Shown here: positions 6,209 through 13,076 of the stretch, one piece after another
How positions within the stretch are numbered: the first letter of the stretch is position 1
Layout: each line of letters starts with the position of its first letter
Translations under genes and position numbers: made by a program
DNA from: Mycobacterium sp. IDR2000157661
GTDB taxonomy: Bacteria; Actinomycetota; Actinomycetes; Mycobacteriales; Mycobacteriaceae
DNA length: 64,000 nucleotides
Direction of reading: 5' to 3'
Assembly (NCBI RefSeq): GCF_022317005.1
Contig: NZ_CP081006.1
Location: 1,240,001 to 1,304,000 of the forward strand
The notes under the pieces: generated by a model
What the model was told of the DNA's origin: nothing
Seen by the model: the letters and a program-made list of their open reading frames with translations, nothing else
The model's database searches: none

Positions 6209-7327
6209 TCACACTGGCAACCCGAGGCGTAGCCAAATGGGCTTCAGGTCCCTCTTTCGGAATCCGCGAGGACCGTTCCTCACGCCTCGAACGCTGTTCA
6301 CCTTGGCCGCTTCGTGGATCAGCTTTCCCAGGCGCTGAGCGTTGAGATCCCGTGTGTTGTCTCGATCCGTGTCCCTCGCCCAGTACTCAGGGTTATGCGC
6401 TATCAAGCGATTGGCCAAGCGCTCGGACGACATGAAGTTCTTGTCCTCTGGCCAGACGGCATGAAGATCCATCATCAGCATGACGCCGATTGGAGGCCTG
6501 TTGATCCCGCTTTCTCGCTCAGCGTTGAACTCTGCAATGGCGTGCTTGATCAGCTTGTCCGCCGTGGCACCCCATCGCTCCCCGCCCAGCACAGCAACAC
6601 GCTTGAGGGCTTTCCACTTCTCCTTCAAACGGTTCTTGCATTCGGCTGGCAGTTCGACTCGCGACGTGCCCGGCACCTGATCTCGGACGGTTTCAGCCCA
6701 TTCAGCGATCCTGTCGTGAAGCTCCTTCGCCTCGTCCTCGATCTCGTCCCAGTCGGATTCCTCGACGTCTTCGCCACCGGGCATCATCACGATATGGATG
6801 CTGCGACTACGGGTGTCGTCAGGCAGCTGGGGACGATTACCGGCCATAGCCACCGGTGCAAACGTCGGCAACTTCATCGGGATGAAAGCACCGCCCTCAC
6901 CCTTCACCATCAAGATGCGAGCACCTCCGACGCGGTAACCCGAGTTCAGGATGGCGATGAGGTCGTTCACTCCTTCCTTGTCGGGTTTGAGCGCTCGGTC
7001 GACTTCGTCGAGAAGCACTGTCGCCATGCTGTGTTGCAGGATGCGAGGCAAGACCGCGGGCGTCATCGACGCTGCCTGCACCGGGTTGTGGCAGAGACGG
7101 TTCATATGGTCGAGGAGCGTCGTTTTACCGGACTCAGGCGCGATACTCCCGATCATCAGTCGAGGCGTGGACTTGAGTTCAGCGACCAGGTGAGTGTGCA
7201 AGATCCATAGCGTGATGATGTCCAGGTCATCGGGGTTCATCACATTGACGAACCTCTCTATCCAGGTCCGCACGTCATCGAATAGCTGCTCGCTGTCGAT
7301 CTTTCGCCGCCGTTTCTGAGGCGCCAT
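6209..7327 (-). CDS. DUF3631 P-loop ATPase, probable replication protein
   Basis: 372 residues. Walker A APESGKTT at about 63-70, Walker B TVLLDEVD at about 103-110, and a C-terminal DUF3631 region ending in a KPIWLRLGLP motif. DUF3631 proteins are common in prophages and satellites, often fused to or next to primase/helicase functions; here the domain stands alone with a short basic N-terminus (KRRRK). Its start codon overlaps the previous stop (TGATG), so translation is coupled. With the inverted repeat just downstream, a role in element replication is likely but not shown. A host-helicase loader is another possibility. Confidence 0.85.
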   Translation of the reverse strand: MAPQKRRRKIDSEQLFDDVRTWIERFVNVMNPDDLDIITLWILHTHLVAELKSTPRLMIGSIAPESGKTTLLDHMNRLCHNPVQAASMTPAVLPRILQHSMATVLLDEVDRALKPDKEGVNDLIAILNSGYRVGGARILMVKGEGGAFIPMKLPTFAPVAMAGNRPQLPDDTRSRSIHIVMMPGGEDVEESDWDEIEDEAKELHDRIAEWAETVRDQVPGTSRVELPAECKNRLKEKWKALKRVAVLGGERWGATADKLIKHAIAEFNAERESGINRPPIGVMLMMDLHAVWPEDKNFMSSERLANRLIAHNPEYWARDTDRDNTRDLNAQRLGKLIHEAAKVNSVRGVRNGPRGFRKRDLKPIWLRLGLPV

Positions 7328-7611
7328 CAGTCCTCGCTCTCTTTCACTAATTGCTTGAGCACCTGATACGGCACGTTCTTCAAGGACGGATGCCGAAAGA
7401 ACGCCGCCTTCGTGCGTGCCCATTCAGGCTGTTGCTTGCATTCCCAGAGAATCCGTCGAGCGCGTCTCAGCCGATGCGCCGGCACAGGCCTCGTGTGGGC
7501 ATGAAGCTTTCCGTCTTTGTCGTAAGTGAACGTCGTCGGACCTTTGCATTTCTCGGGCGATAGTTCGTTGATTCGCAGGTCTGGCGTCCTACGGTCACTT
7601 CCCCTTGCCAT
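7327..7611 (-). CDS. Small basic element protein, unknown
   Basis: 94 residues with many Lys/Arg, including RLRRARRILWECKQQPEWARTKAAFF, which looks like two amphipathic helices. No recognised domain. It overlaps the preceding gene by 17 bases and the following DUF3631 gene by a TGATG junction, so all three belong to one transcript. It could assist the ATPase in binding DNA; this is inferred from position and charge. Confidence 0.75.
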   Translation of the reverse strand: MARGSDRRTPDLRINELSPEKCKGPTTFTYDKDGKLHAHTRPVPAHRLRRARRILWECKQQPEWARTKAAFFRHPSLKNVPYQVLKQLVKESED

Positions 7612-7783
7612 TTTGCTTTTCCGCTTCAGCTTTGCGTCGAGCTTTTAGACGCGCCTTCGATGCTCGTTGCCGAGCAATTTCTTTCGCTCTGTATTCCGGG
7701 TCTTGCATCCGGCGACGACGACGCTCGTTGAACCCCTCCAGATACTTTTCATATCCCGGATCTCCTTTCTTGGGAGGCGGCAT
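7595..7783 (-). CDS. Short highly basic protein, unknown
   Basis: 62 residues from an ATG with an AAAGGAG site seven bases upstream. It is almost entirely one charged helix (about residues 20-60; ERRRRRMQDPEYRAKEIAR), with a proline-rich start. Proteins of this kind occur near HNH and replication genes in phages and probably bind nucleic acid. It is the first gene of the three-gene replication transcript that ends in the DUF3631 ATPase. Confidence 0.7.
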   Translation of the reverse strand: MPPPKKGDPGYEKYLEGFNERRRRRMQDPEYRAKEIARQRASKARLKARRKAEAEKQNGKGK

Positions 7784-8003
7784 TTTTACTCCTTTCAATT
7801 CCTACTGGTGTACTGCGTGTCACTACTGTCGCACAGAAGAACTCCGGCGCTATTGACAGCGAATTGACGTGCGGTGATGCATCGAATGGCATTTATCTAC
7901 CAAGCATCCCCACGCAATTCACTCATGGGGACGTTGGCTGTTATTCAGGTTGTTATTGCAGGCGCTGAGATCGCTTCAGGCGTCCGTTTGATGCAAACGT
8001 GTG

Positions 8004-8231
8004 TCATTCCTCCGACGCGCTGAGTAAGTCGCGCCATTCATCGTCCAGACGCTCGACAGGAGCGACCAGCACCTGCATGTGGCCGTTCTCGCACTCGATG
8101 ACGTGCCGCGAGAACACGTAGTCCCCGTTCGTGTTGTACGTCGAGTGCAACGACGTGATCGGCCCACAGCACGTAACACATTGGGGCAACTCGCTGCCCT
8201 CCAACAGAACCGAGACCTCGGTCGTGCTCAC
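8004..8231 (-). CDS. Small zinc-ribbon-like protein
   Basis: 75 residues. CVTCC near residue 18 and CENGH near 47 form a plausible four-ligand zinc ribbon. Its ATG overlaps the upstream stop by four bases (ATGA). It is the last gene of the early leftward chain that starts with the excisionase. The 220 bp beyond it, up to 7783, carries no gene but has two TTGAC motifs (7853, 7864) resembling those upstream of the excisionase, and probably holds the promoter of the replication genes. Confidence 0.72.
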   Translation of the reverse strand: MSTTEVSVLLEGSELPQCVTCCGPITSLHSTYNTNGDYVFSRHVIECENGHMQVLVAPVERLDDEWRDLLSASEE

Positions 8232-8566
8232 AGCACACCCACCCGCCCATTACGCGGTGGACGTGCCTGGCGCTCGATTACGTCTCCGATGAAGAGGCCG
8301 TGTTCGGGGCATCGCCAGGCGAAGAATGCGATTCCGGTCGCCCACCCGAGGACCGGGTCATCCTCACGCTTGAACTCGAAGCGGCAACGCGGCTGTGACG
8401 GGGCATCGCATTTCGGGCAAGGCCTGACTTCGAAAGGCGGGTGGTCCTCTGTGGAATCCCATGCGCACCCAGGAGGCATGTACCGAAACTCCTCAGGGAC
8501 ATTCGCAGACGGGTCATTCGGCGACCAGTTCCTGAACTCCCACAGGAGGTATTCGTCGTCGGTCAC
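8228..8566 (-). CDS. Zinc-ribbon-like protein, unknown
   Basis: 112 residues starting at a GTG whose TGA-overlapping junction (GTGA) couples it to the upstream gene. CPKC near residue 49 and CPEH near 85 suggest one zinc site. The region between is basic and aromatic. No family name is justified. Its position in the early operon suggests control of host or helper transcription, or DNA binding, but this is only inference. Confidence 0.75.
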   Translation of the reverse strand: MTDDEYLLWEFRNWSPNDPSANVPEEFRYMPPGCAWDSTEDHPPFEVRPCPKCDAPSQPRCRFEFKREDDPVLGWATGIAFFAWRCPEHGLFIGDVIERQARPPRNGRVGVL

Positions 8567-8730
8567 TGCCTCTTCCTTTCTTTGAGGCGGTCGAGCACCT
8601 TGTCCCGCTCGGTGTGGTCATTGACGGGAATGCCTGTCTTGCTGGCGTTGTCGCGCTTGGCCGTTGACGACTTGACGGGCGCGCCAGGTCGTGCCGCCTT
8701 GATGAGTTCACGTTGGGCCTTAGCGCTCAT
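8563..8730 (-). CDS. Very small basic protein in early operon
   Basis: 55 residues, found by translating the gap between two coupled genes: starts MSAKAQRELIKAARPG and ends RDKVLDRLKERKRQ. Both ends overlap neighbours by four bases (ATGA upstream, GTGA downstream), which is strong evidence that it is translated. It is Lys/Arg-rich with no domain visible. Confidence 0.72.
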   Translation of the reverse strand: MSAKAQRELIKAARPGAPVKSSTAKRDNASKTGIPVNDHTERDKVLDRLKERKRQ

Positions 8731-9119
8731 ACGGCACCCGACACCTTGGTCACGAACTCATGCCAGTTGGTGAAGGGCAGCCACGTCTTTCCGTTCATGT
8801 GCTGCATCCACGAGATTAGGTCGAATTCTGTTTGGAGGGACGCAATCTCGATGTGGTATCCATTGCCTCGCTGACGGCACCTGTCATGGAATGCCAGCCA
8901 GGGAACGGAGCTATACCCGGCTTCGTTGTTGAAGTCGAAGGAGACATCGAGGCCACTCACCCCGTTGGCAACCTGGTCTCGCTCACGCTTGTTTTCTGCC
9001 CGCAGTGTCCGAAACGCTTCGTGGTCGTCAGCTACGACGTATCCATCTCGCTTCACCTGGCGATTGCATACCGCACAGTCCAGAGGCCTCAGTTTCTTAC
9101 TCCCCGTCGCCGCGCTCAT
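8727..9119 (-). CDS. Zinc-finger-like element protein, unknown
   Basis: 130 residues from the ATG at 9117-9119, which overlaps the stop of the excisionase (ATGA). CAVC near residue 15 and HDRC near 79 could form a zinc site. The C-terminal half is rich in Trp/Phe/His. The segment RAENKRERDQVANGVS looks like a charged helix. Not recognised as a known family. It directly follows the excisionase, so it is expressed at induction. Confidence 0.75.
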   Translation of the reverse strand: MSAATGSKKLRPLDCAVCNRQVKRDGYVVADDHEAFRTLRAENKRERDQVANGVSGLDVSFDFNNEAGYSSVPWLAFHDRCRQRGNGYHIEIASLQTEFDLISWMQHMNGKTWLPFTNWHEFVTKVSGAV

Positions 9120-9292
9120 TCGCCGTCCGCCAGTTCCTTGAGCGCGGACGCCGGAATCCGACGCAGCTTGCCGATCTTGACGCTGCGGATCTCGCTCTCG
9201 CGGATCATCGCGTAGATCTTCCCGCGGCCACACCCGAGAATCCGTGCTGCCTGATCGACTGTGTACAGACGTTCTGCCTGGGTAACTCCCAT
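9116..9292 (-). CDS. xis: Excisionase (recombination directionality factor), HTH_17 family
   Basis: 58 residues. LYTVDQAARILGCGRGKIY followed by VKIGKLRRIPASALKEL is the classical excisionase/MerR-like winged helix. It is the first gene of the leftward early chain and diverges from the repressor gene, the usual phage switch layout. It would bend attL/attR with the integrase to drive excision. The ATG is preceded by AGGA; the gene is too short for many gene finders. It could instead be a second regulator, like the protein at 3066-3281. Confidence 0.85.
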   Translation of the reverse strand: MGVTQAERLYTVDQAARILGCGRGKIYAMIRESEIRSVKIGKLRRIPASALKELADGE

Positions 9293-9316
9293 TTCTTACG
9301 TTCCTATCTTGTTGGT

Positions 9317-9362
9317 TTGACACAGTGGCGCTGCGTTCGTCGTCAATCGTACACGGTCAATC
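9317..9362. promoter_or_regulatory. Divergent switch region with repeated GTCAATC/TTGAC motifs
   Basis: The 100 bp between excisionase and repressor contain GTCAATC at 9342-9348 and 9356-9362 and the opposite-facing TTGAC at 9317-9321. On the minus strand these read as ATTGAC repeats 14 bases apart and may be both operators and -35 boxes. For the repressor, a -10-like TATTGT lies just before its ATG, suggesting a leaderless message. Confidence 0.45.
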
Positions 9363-9392
9363 CGGCGTAGAGAGTTCTGATATTGTGTCGAT

Positions 9393-9815
9393 ATGACATC
9401 GCCACCTACGCCCGAACAGATACGCGCTCAGATCGCGAGCGCTGTACGCGCTACGCGTGAACAACGAGGGTTGTCCGCCTCAGCACTTGCGGACGCCACC
9501 GAGGGAGTTATCACCCGAGACACCATCGCCAACCTGGAATCAGGACGTAAGCGCGTCATCGACGTAGGTGAGGTCATCGTCCTCGCGAAAGCCCTTGGTG
9601 TGTCGCCACTGTCGCTGATCTATCCCCCGTCGCCATCGAACGCCGAAGGTGCCCTTGCCTTTTCGGGATATGACAACGACGACGACCCGATGAAGGACCT
9701 GTATCACCTGCACGACGCCCGCGAATGGCTCGCGTTCGATGACGCAGCCCCAGCACGACAGGGCTACAGGATCGCGCTCAGGGCCGCCAAGAAGGCCGGA
9801 TGGGTGGAGGACTGA
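9393..9815 (+). CDS. XRE-family repressor (probable lysogeny/immunity repressor)
   Basis: 140 residues. The N-terminal half is an XRE/Cro-CI helix-turn-helix (REQRGLSASALADAT, then ITRDTIANLESGRKRV, then LAKALGVSPLSLI). The C-terminal half is acidic and unlike LexA/CI peptidase domains, so induction by self-cleavage is not expected. It diverges from the excisionase operon it presumably represses. Its stop overlaps the integrase start (TGATG), so repressor and integrase are made from one message. Confidence 0.87.
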   Translation: MTSPPTPEQIRAQIASAVRATREQRGLSASALADATEGVITRDTIANLESGRKRVIDVGEVIVLAKALGVSPLSLIYPPSPSNAEGALAFSGYDNDDDPMKDLYHLHDAREWLAFDDAAPARQGYRIALRAAKKAGWVED

Positions 9816-10993
9816 TGGCCACACGGCAGCTGTTCAAGAAGGTCGACGTTCGCAATCGCACGACGGGCAAGGTCGAGACGCGCTACGAGGTGCTCACCGA
9901 TGCAGGCAAGGACCCCATCACCGGTAAGCGCCGTCAGGTGCGTCGTCGGTTCAAGACGGAAAAGGAAGCTCGCGAAGCGCTTTCGTCGGTTCGCACCGAC
10001 GCGTCCAAGGGGACGTTCGTCGCACGCAAGACGTTGACCGTCGCTCAGGCGGTCGATGACTTTCTGGCTGCTCGTCACAACCTGAGAGCTACGTCGCTGT
10101 CCAAGCTGACCTATGACCTCGACGTGCTCAAACAGTTCTACGGCGACCTCAACCTCCAATCCCTGACGAAGGCTCACATCGACCGGATGGTCCGTTCTCT
10201 CGTAGAGGGTGGGACTACCACACCCGCGACTGCGAAGTTTCCGAAGGGCCGGACGCGCAAGCCGTGGGGACCGAAGGCTGTGAACAAAGTCATCAGCGCC
10301 ACGGCGCGACTCCTCGAGGATTCACACCGACAGGGCCTCGTACCGCGCAACGTCGCCGCCTCAGTGACCCGTGTCGCGTCGTCCCATCAATCGCTCGACA
10401 CGTTCACACCCGGCGAGGTCAAAGAGTTCCTGTCAAAGCTCGACGACGACCGCCTGGCGCACGCGTGGCACCTTGCACTCACAGGTTTGCGTCGTGGCGA
10501 GATCGCTGGGCTTCGATGGTCCGACGTTGACTTCGACGCCCGAACGCTGAGCATCGTCAACAACCGCGTGAGCGCTGGTGGCCGCTCAGTCGAGAACGAC
10601 CCGAAGTCGCACACGTCGAGGCGCACGCTTCCGCTCCCAGATCGTCTCGTCGTCGCCTTGCGTGATGCGCGTGAGCGTCAACGTGTCGAACGCACCGAGG
10701 CCGGCTCTGCGTACCGCTCAGGCGCGTATGTCGTGTCCAACGAGGTCGGCGACCCCTACTCCCCCGCCGTGCTGTCCCGGTACTGGCGCGATGCCCTCGC
10801 CCGGTGTGGGATGAGGCACCTGAAGCTGCACGGCGCACGACACACCGCGGCCACGCTCATGCACCTCGATGGGGTGCCTACAGCCGTCATCGCCGCATAC
10901 ATCGGACACAACGATCCGGCCCTGACCATGAGGTTGTATGCTCACTCGCAAGACGACGCCCTGCGCGCCGCTGCGAACGCTTTGCAACACTGA
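9815..10993 (+). CDS. int: Tyrosine integrase
   Basis: 392 residues. N-terminal arm-binding region (about 1-60, basic), SAM-like core-binding domain (about 68-170), and catalytic domain with Arg in TGLRRGE (about 226), Lys in the beta-hairpin before TSRRTLPLP, HGARH (about 340-344), GHN (about 365) and nucleophile Tyr in MRLYAH (about 375). All expected catalytic residues are present. Start chosen at the ATG with GGAGG upstream, overlapping the repressor stop. It lies immediately next to attR, the normal place for int. It would recombine attP with the tRNA-Gly attB. Confidence 0.96.
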   Translation: MATRQLFKKVDVRNRTTGKVETRYEVLTDAGKDPITGKRRQVRRRFKTEKEAREALSSVRTDASKGTFVARKTLTVAQAVDDFLAARHNLRATSLSKLTYDLDVLKQFYGDLNLQSLTKAHIDRMVRSLVEGGTTTPATAKFPKGRTRKPWGPKAVNKVISATARLLEDSHRQGLVPRNVAASVTRVASSHQSLDTFTPGEVKEFLSKLDDDRLAHAWHLALTGLRRGEIAGLRWSDVDFDARTLSIVNNRVSAGGRSVENDPKSHTSRRTLPLPDRLVVALRDARERQRVERTEAGSAYRSGAYVVSNEVGDPYSPAVLSRYWRDALARCGMRHLKLHGARHTAATLMHLDGVPTAVIAAYIGHNDPALTMRLYAHSQDDALRAAANALQH

Positions 10994-10994
10994 G

Positions 10995-11005
10995 TGCAAC
11001 ATCGA
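10995..11005 (+). repeat. Candidate integrase arm-type site, right
   Basis: Second copy of TGCAACATCGA, just after the integrase stop, with a further TTGCAAC ten bases before it. It matches the left-end copy at 2133-2143. Confidence 0.35.
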
Positions 11006-11057
11006 CTCCGATGATGCTGGGCATTCGAGTGCGTATGCGCAGGTCAGAGTCACCCTC

Positions 11058-11095
11058 GCCGATGTAGTTCAATGGCAGAACATCAGCTTCCCAAG
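11058..11095 (+). repeat. attR: 38-bp core shared with attL
   Basis: Identical to 1972-2009. It forms the 5' half of the intact tRNA-Gly, joined at its right side to the original chromosomal 3' half. Confidence 0.88.
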
Positions 11096-11131
11096 CTGAA
11101 TACGCGGGTTCGATTCCCGTCATCGGCTCCA
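11058..11131 (+). tRNA. tRNA-Gly, anticodon CCC
   Basis: A 74-base cloverleaf including encoded CCA. The acceptor stem pairs GCCGATG with CATCGGC, the anticodon stem pairs TCAGC with GCTGA around the loop TTCCCAA (anticodon CCC, reading GGG), and the T arm is GCGGG-TTCGATT-CCCGT. The 5' half is the att core and the 3' half is old chromosome. Upstream sequence is now element DNA between int and the core, where I see no strong promoter. Confidence 0.95.
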
Positions 11132-11248
11132 ACTTGAGCGGCGCATATTTCGATCGACCGGTGGTTGACAACCGGTACCGCGGGTATGGGATAACTCGGG
11201 CTGCGTGTCTGCGCGGCGTCAGCGATACGCCGAGGGGGCGCCACACCA

Positions 11249-12592
11249 ATGGACAGCTATTCCGCCATGCCAGTGAGCGTCGGAAGCCCGCCGCACGACG
11301 AGTTCCGCCGCGGTGAGCGTCCGATCTCACCCGACGAGGACCCGTTCTACCGAGCGCCCGAGGGCTACAAGGACGCCGAACCGGGCACGGTGTTGCGCTC
11401 GCGCGACGTCACGATCGGATTTCTCGGTCTCATCAGTCAGCGAGTGAACGCCACTCAGTTGCTGTACCGCACCACGAACCTGCACGAAGAACCGGAAGTA
11501 GCCGTGACGACCGTGCTTGTCCCCGCGCAGCGCGCGTCCGAAGCCGCTTATCCGGTGCTCTCTTATCAATGCGCGATCGACGCCGTGGCATCGCGCTGTT
11601 TCCCTTCGTTCGCCATGCGGCGCGGCGCGGGACCAATTGGTGCGTTTGTCCAAGCCGAGTACTTATTGGTGACCGCTGCGCTGGCCGAAGGCTGGGCGGT
11701 TTGCGTACCGGATCACGAAGGCTGTCATGGTATGTGGGGCGCCCCCGTCGAGCCCGGCTACCGGATTCTGGACGGGCTACGAGCCGCGATGCGGTGCGAG
11801 CGCTTGGAATTGTCGCCGTCCGCGCCGGTGGGTCTGTGGGGATATTCCGGAGGAGGCTTGGCTTCGGCGTGGGCGGCCGAATTGTGTGAGCGATATGCGC
11901 CAGAGCTCAATATCGTTGGCGCAGCTCTAGGTTCGCCCGTCGGCGATCCTGGAAAAGTGGCGCGGCGCCTCAACGGCAGCTTCTTCGCCGGTCTCGCCGC
12001 GCTGATGATCTCCGCGTTGACGCAAGTCTTCCCCGGCGCGCAGAACGTCGTCGACGAGCACGCGACCGACGAGGGCAAGGCGTTGCTCCACGAGTTGCAG
12101 ACGTTGACGACGGCGCAAGCGGTATGGCAGTTGCGCAACGTCGACATCGGGTCCTACGTCGACATGACGGCCGACGAGTTGTGGGACCTACCCGAAGTGC
12201 GCCACATCTTCGACGAGACCAAGCTCGGCAAGTCCAGGCCCAAGCCGCCCGTGTTGGTCATCCAGGCGGTGCACGACGAAATCATCAGCGTCACCGATGT
12301 CGATGCACTGGTGGCCGAATATGAACGCATTGGTGCAGCGGTCACCTATCACCGCGACCGATTCTGTGGTCATCTTCTGTTGCATCCATTGTCGGCGCCC
12401 ATGACGCTGAGGTGGCTGCGTGAGCGATTCACGGACCGGCCGGTCAACGAGCACAGAACACGCACGGTGTGGCCGACGATGTTCAACCCGTCGACGTACT
12501 TGGGCATGGTCAGGATGGGCGTCATCACAGCAAAGGTCGTCCTCGGGCGTCCCATCGAACGCCAGCCGCTGTCGACGACGGATGCCCGTTGA
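11249..12592 (+). CDS. Lipase/esterase, secretory-lipase-like alpha/beta hydrolase
   Basis: 447 residues resembling the LIP (secretory lipase) family: nucleophile elbow GYSGGG near 197-202 followed by ASAWAAELCERYAPELNIVGAA, an acid in VLVIQAVHDEIIS, and His in CGHLLLHP. No obvious signal peptide; the N-terminus is polar and proline-rich, so either a downstream start is used or the enzyme is intracellular. It should hydrolyse acylglycerols or similar esters. It lies between the intact tRNA-Gly and a degraded copy of its 3' half, so it may have arrived in an earlier integration. Start ATG has only a weak ribosome site; ATG 11267 is an alternative. Confidence 0.82.
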   Translation: MDSYSAMPVSVGSPPHDEFRRGERPISPDEDPFYRAPEGYKDAEPGTVLRSRDVTIGFLGLISQRVNATQLLYRTTNLHEEPEVAVTTVLVPAQRASEAAYPVLSYQCAIDAVASRCFPSFAMRRGAGPIGAFVQAEYLLVTAALAEGWAVCVPDHEGCHGMWGAPVEPGYRILDGLRAAMRCERLELSPSAPVGLWGYSGGGLASAWAAELCERYAPELNIVGAALGSPVGDPGKVARRLNGSFFAGLAALMISALTQVFPGAQNVVDEHATDEGKALLHELQTLTTAQAVWQLRNVDIGSYVDMTADELWDLPEVRHIFDETKLGKSRPKPPVLVIQAVHDEIISVTDVDALVAEYERIGAAVTYHRDRFCGHLLLHPLSAPMTLRWLRERFTDRPVNEHRTRTVWPTMFNPSTYLGMVRMGVITAKVVLGRPIERQPLSTTDAR

Positions 12593-12630
12593 CTCAGCCG
12601 CGGTTCCTCCGAAACAAGCGGCCTCACGGA

Positions 12631-12674
12631 TTCTCAAGCTGATCAGGCGGGTTCCATTCCCGTCATCGGCTCCA
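12631..12674 (+). repeat. Degraded copy of the tRNA-Gly 3' half (fossil att site)
   Basis: Aligns without gaps to 11088-11131 with 39 of 44 bases identical, including the complete 3' end with CCA. The five changes fall in the anticodon loop, variable region and T loop. There is no 5' half, so it is not a tRNA gene. It is best explained as an old attachment-site duplication. Confidence 0.8.
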
Positions 12675-12724
12675 CATCATCGCCGCTGAGATCACTCATC
12701 GTCGGCTGGCTGCGGGGGCGGACG

Positions 12725-12883
12725 CTATTGCGCCAGGAATCCCCCGTTCTGCTCGGCCCATCCGGGCTGCGGCAATTGCGTCTGGTAGGCGCTGGCGTGT
12801 GAGCCCTTCGGCCGTCCCTCCAGATCGAAGACGAAGGCCCGGATGCTCTCCGTCCCGCCATCCACACCGATCAGATAGGCCAT
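12725..12883 (-). pseudogene. FGGY-family sugar kinase, N-terminal fragment
   Basis: Begins MAYLIGVDGGTESIRAFVFD, the phosphate-binding start of FGGY carbohydrate kinases, and continues to a PQPGWAEQ block, then stops after about 52 residues; the family is near 500. The break lies about 50 bases from the fossil tRNA half, so the insertion or deletion that made that junction probably also truncated this gene. A GGGGGG site still precedes the start. Confidence 0.75.
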
Positions 12884-12991
12884 ATCCCCCCCGTTCCACA
12901 AAGGGGTGACTGTGGCGGGTTTCATCCCGTCGTGGCAAGAGCGTCATAAGCGGATGCAAGCAAACGAGGTGGAGATGTGCCAGCGCTCCTG

Positions 12992-13012
12992 CCCATGCTG
13001 AATACGCGAGTT
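12992..13012 (+). repeat. Second fossil fragment of tRNA-Gly
   Basis: 21 bases match tRNA-Gly positions 11090-11110 with two mismatches (19 of 21), covering the anticodon 3' side through the variable region. It is short, but it sits close to the better copy at 12631-12674 in the same orientation, which makes chance less likely. Confidence 0.55.
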
Positions 13013-13076
13013 AGCGGCCGATCCCGCCGATGGGTCGAGGGGTTTGAGGAGTCGGCGGCGGGGACATGATGAAGCG

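Larger units (their letters stand above)
1972..11095. mobile_element. Phage-satellite-like integrated element (phiRv-like) in tRNA-Gly
   Basis: About 9.1 kb bounded by 38-bp direct repeats. It holds a tyrosine integrase, XRE-type repressor, excisionase, DUF3631 ATPase, capsid protein, HNH endonuclease and a dozen small proteins. Base composition is visibly less GC-rich than the flanks. There is no terminase, portal, prohead protease, tail, holin or lysin gene, so it cannot make a particle alone. Size and content recall the phiRv1/phiRv2 elements of M. tuberculosis and, functionally, capsid-carrying satellites. Genes look intact, and many overlap by stop/start codons, so it does not look decayed. 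Whether a helper phage mobilises it is inference. Confidence 0.85.

Noticed and set aside
9393..11095. Integration-dependent immunity (attP inside the repressor gene), known from some mycobacteriophages
   Set aside because: The att core is downstream of int and the repressor reading frame is complete and unaffected by integration.
12631..12674. A second functional tRNA-Gly gene
   Set aside because: Only the 3' half is present, with changes in the anticodon and T loops; there is no 5' partner sequence to form a cloverleaf.
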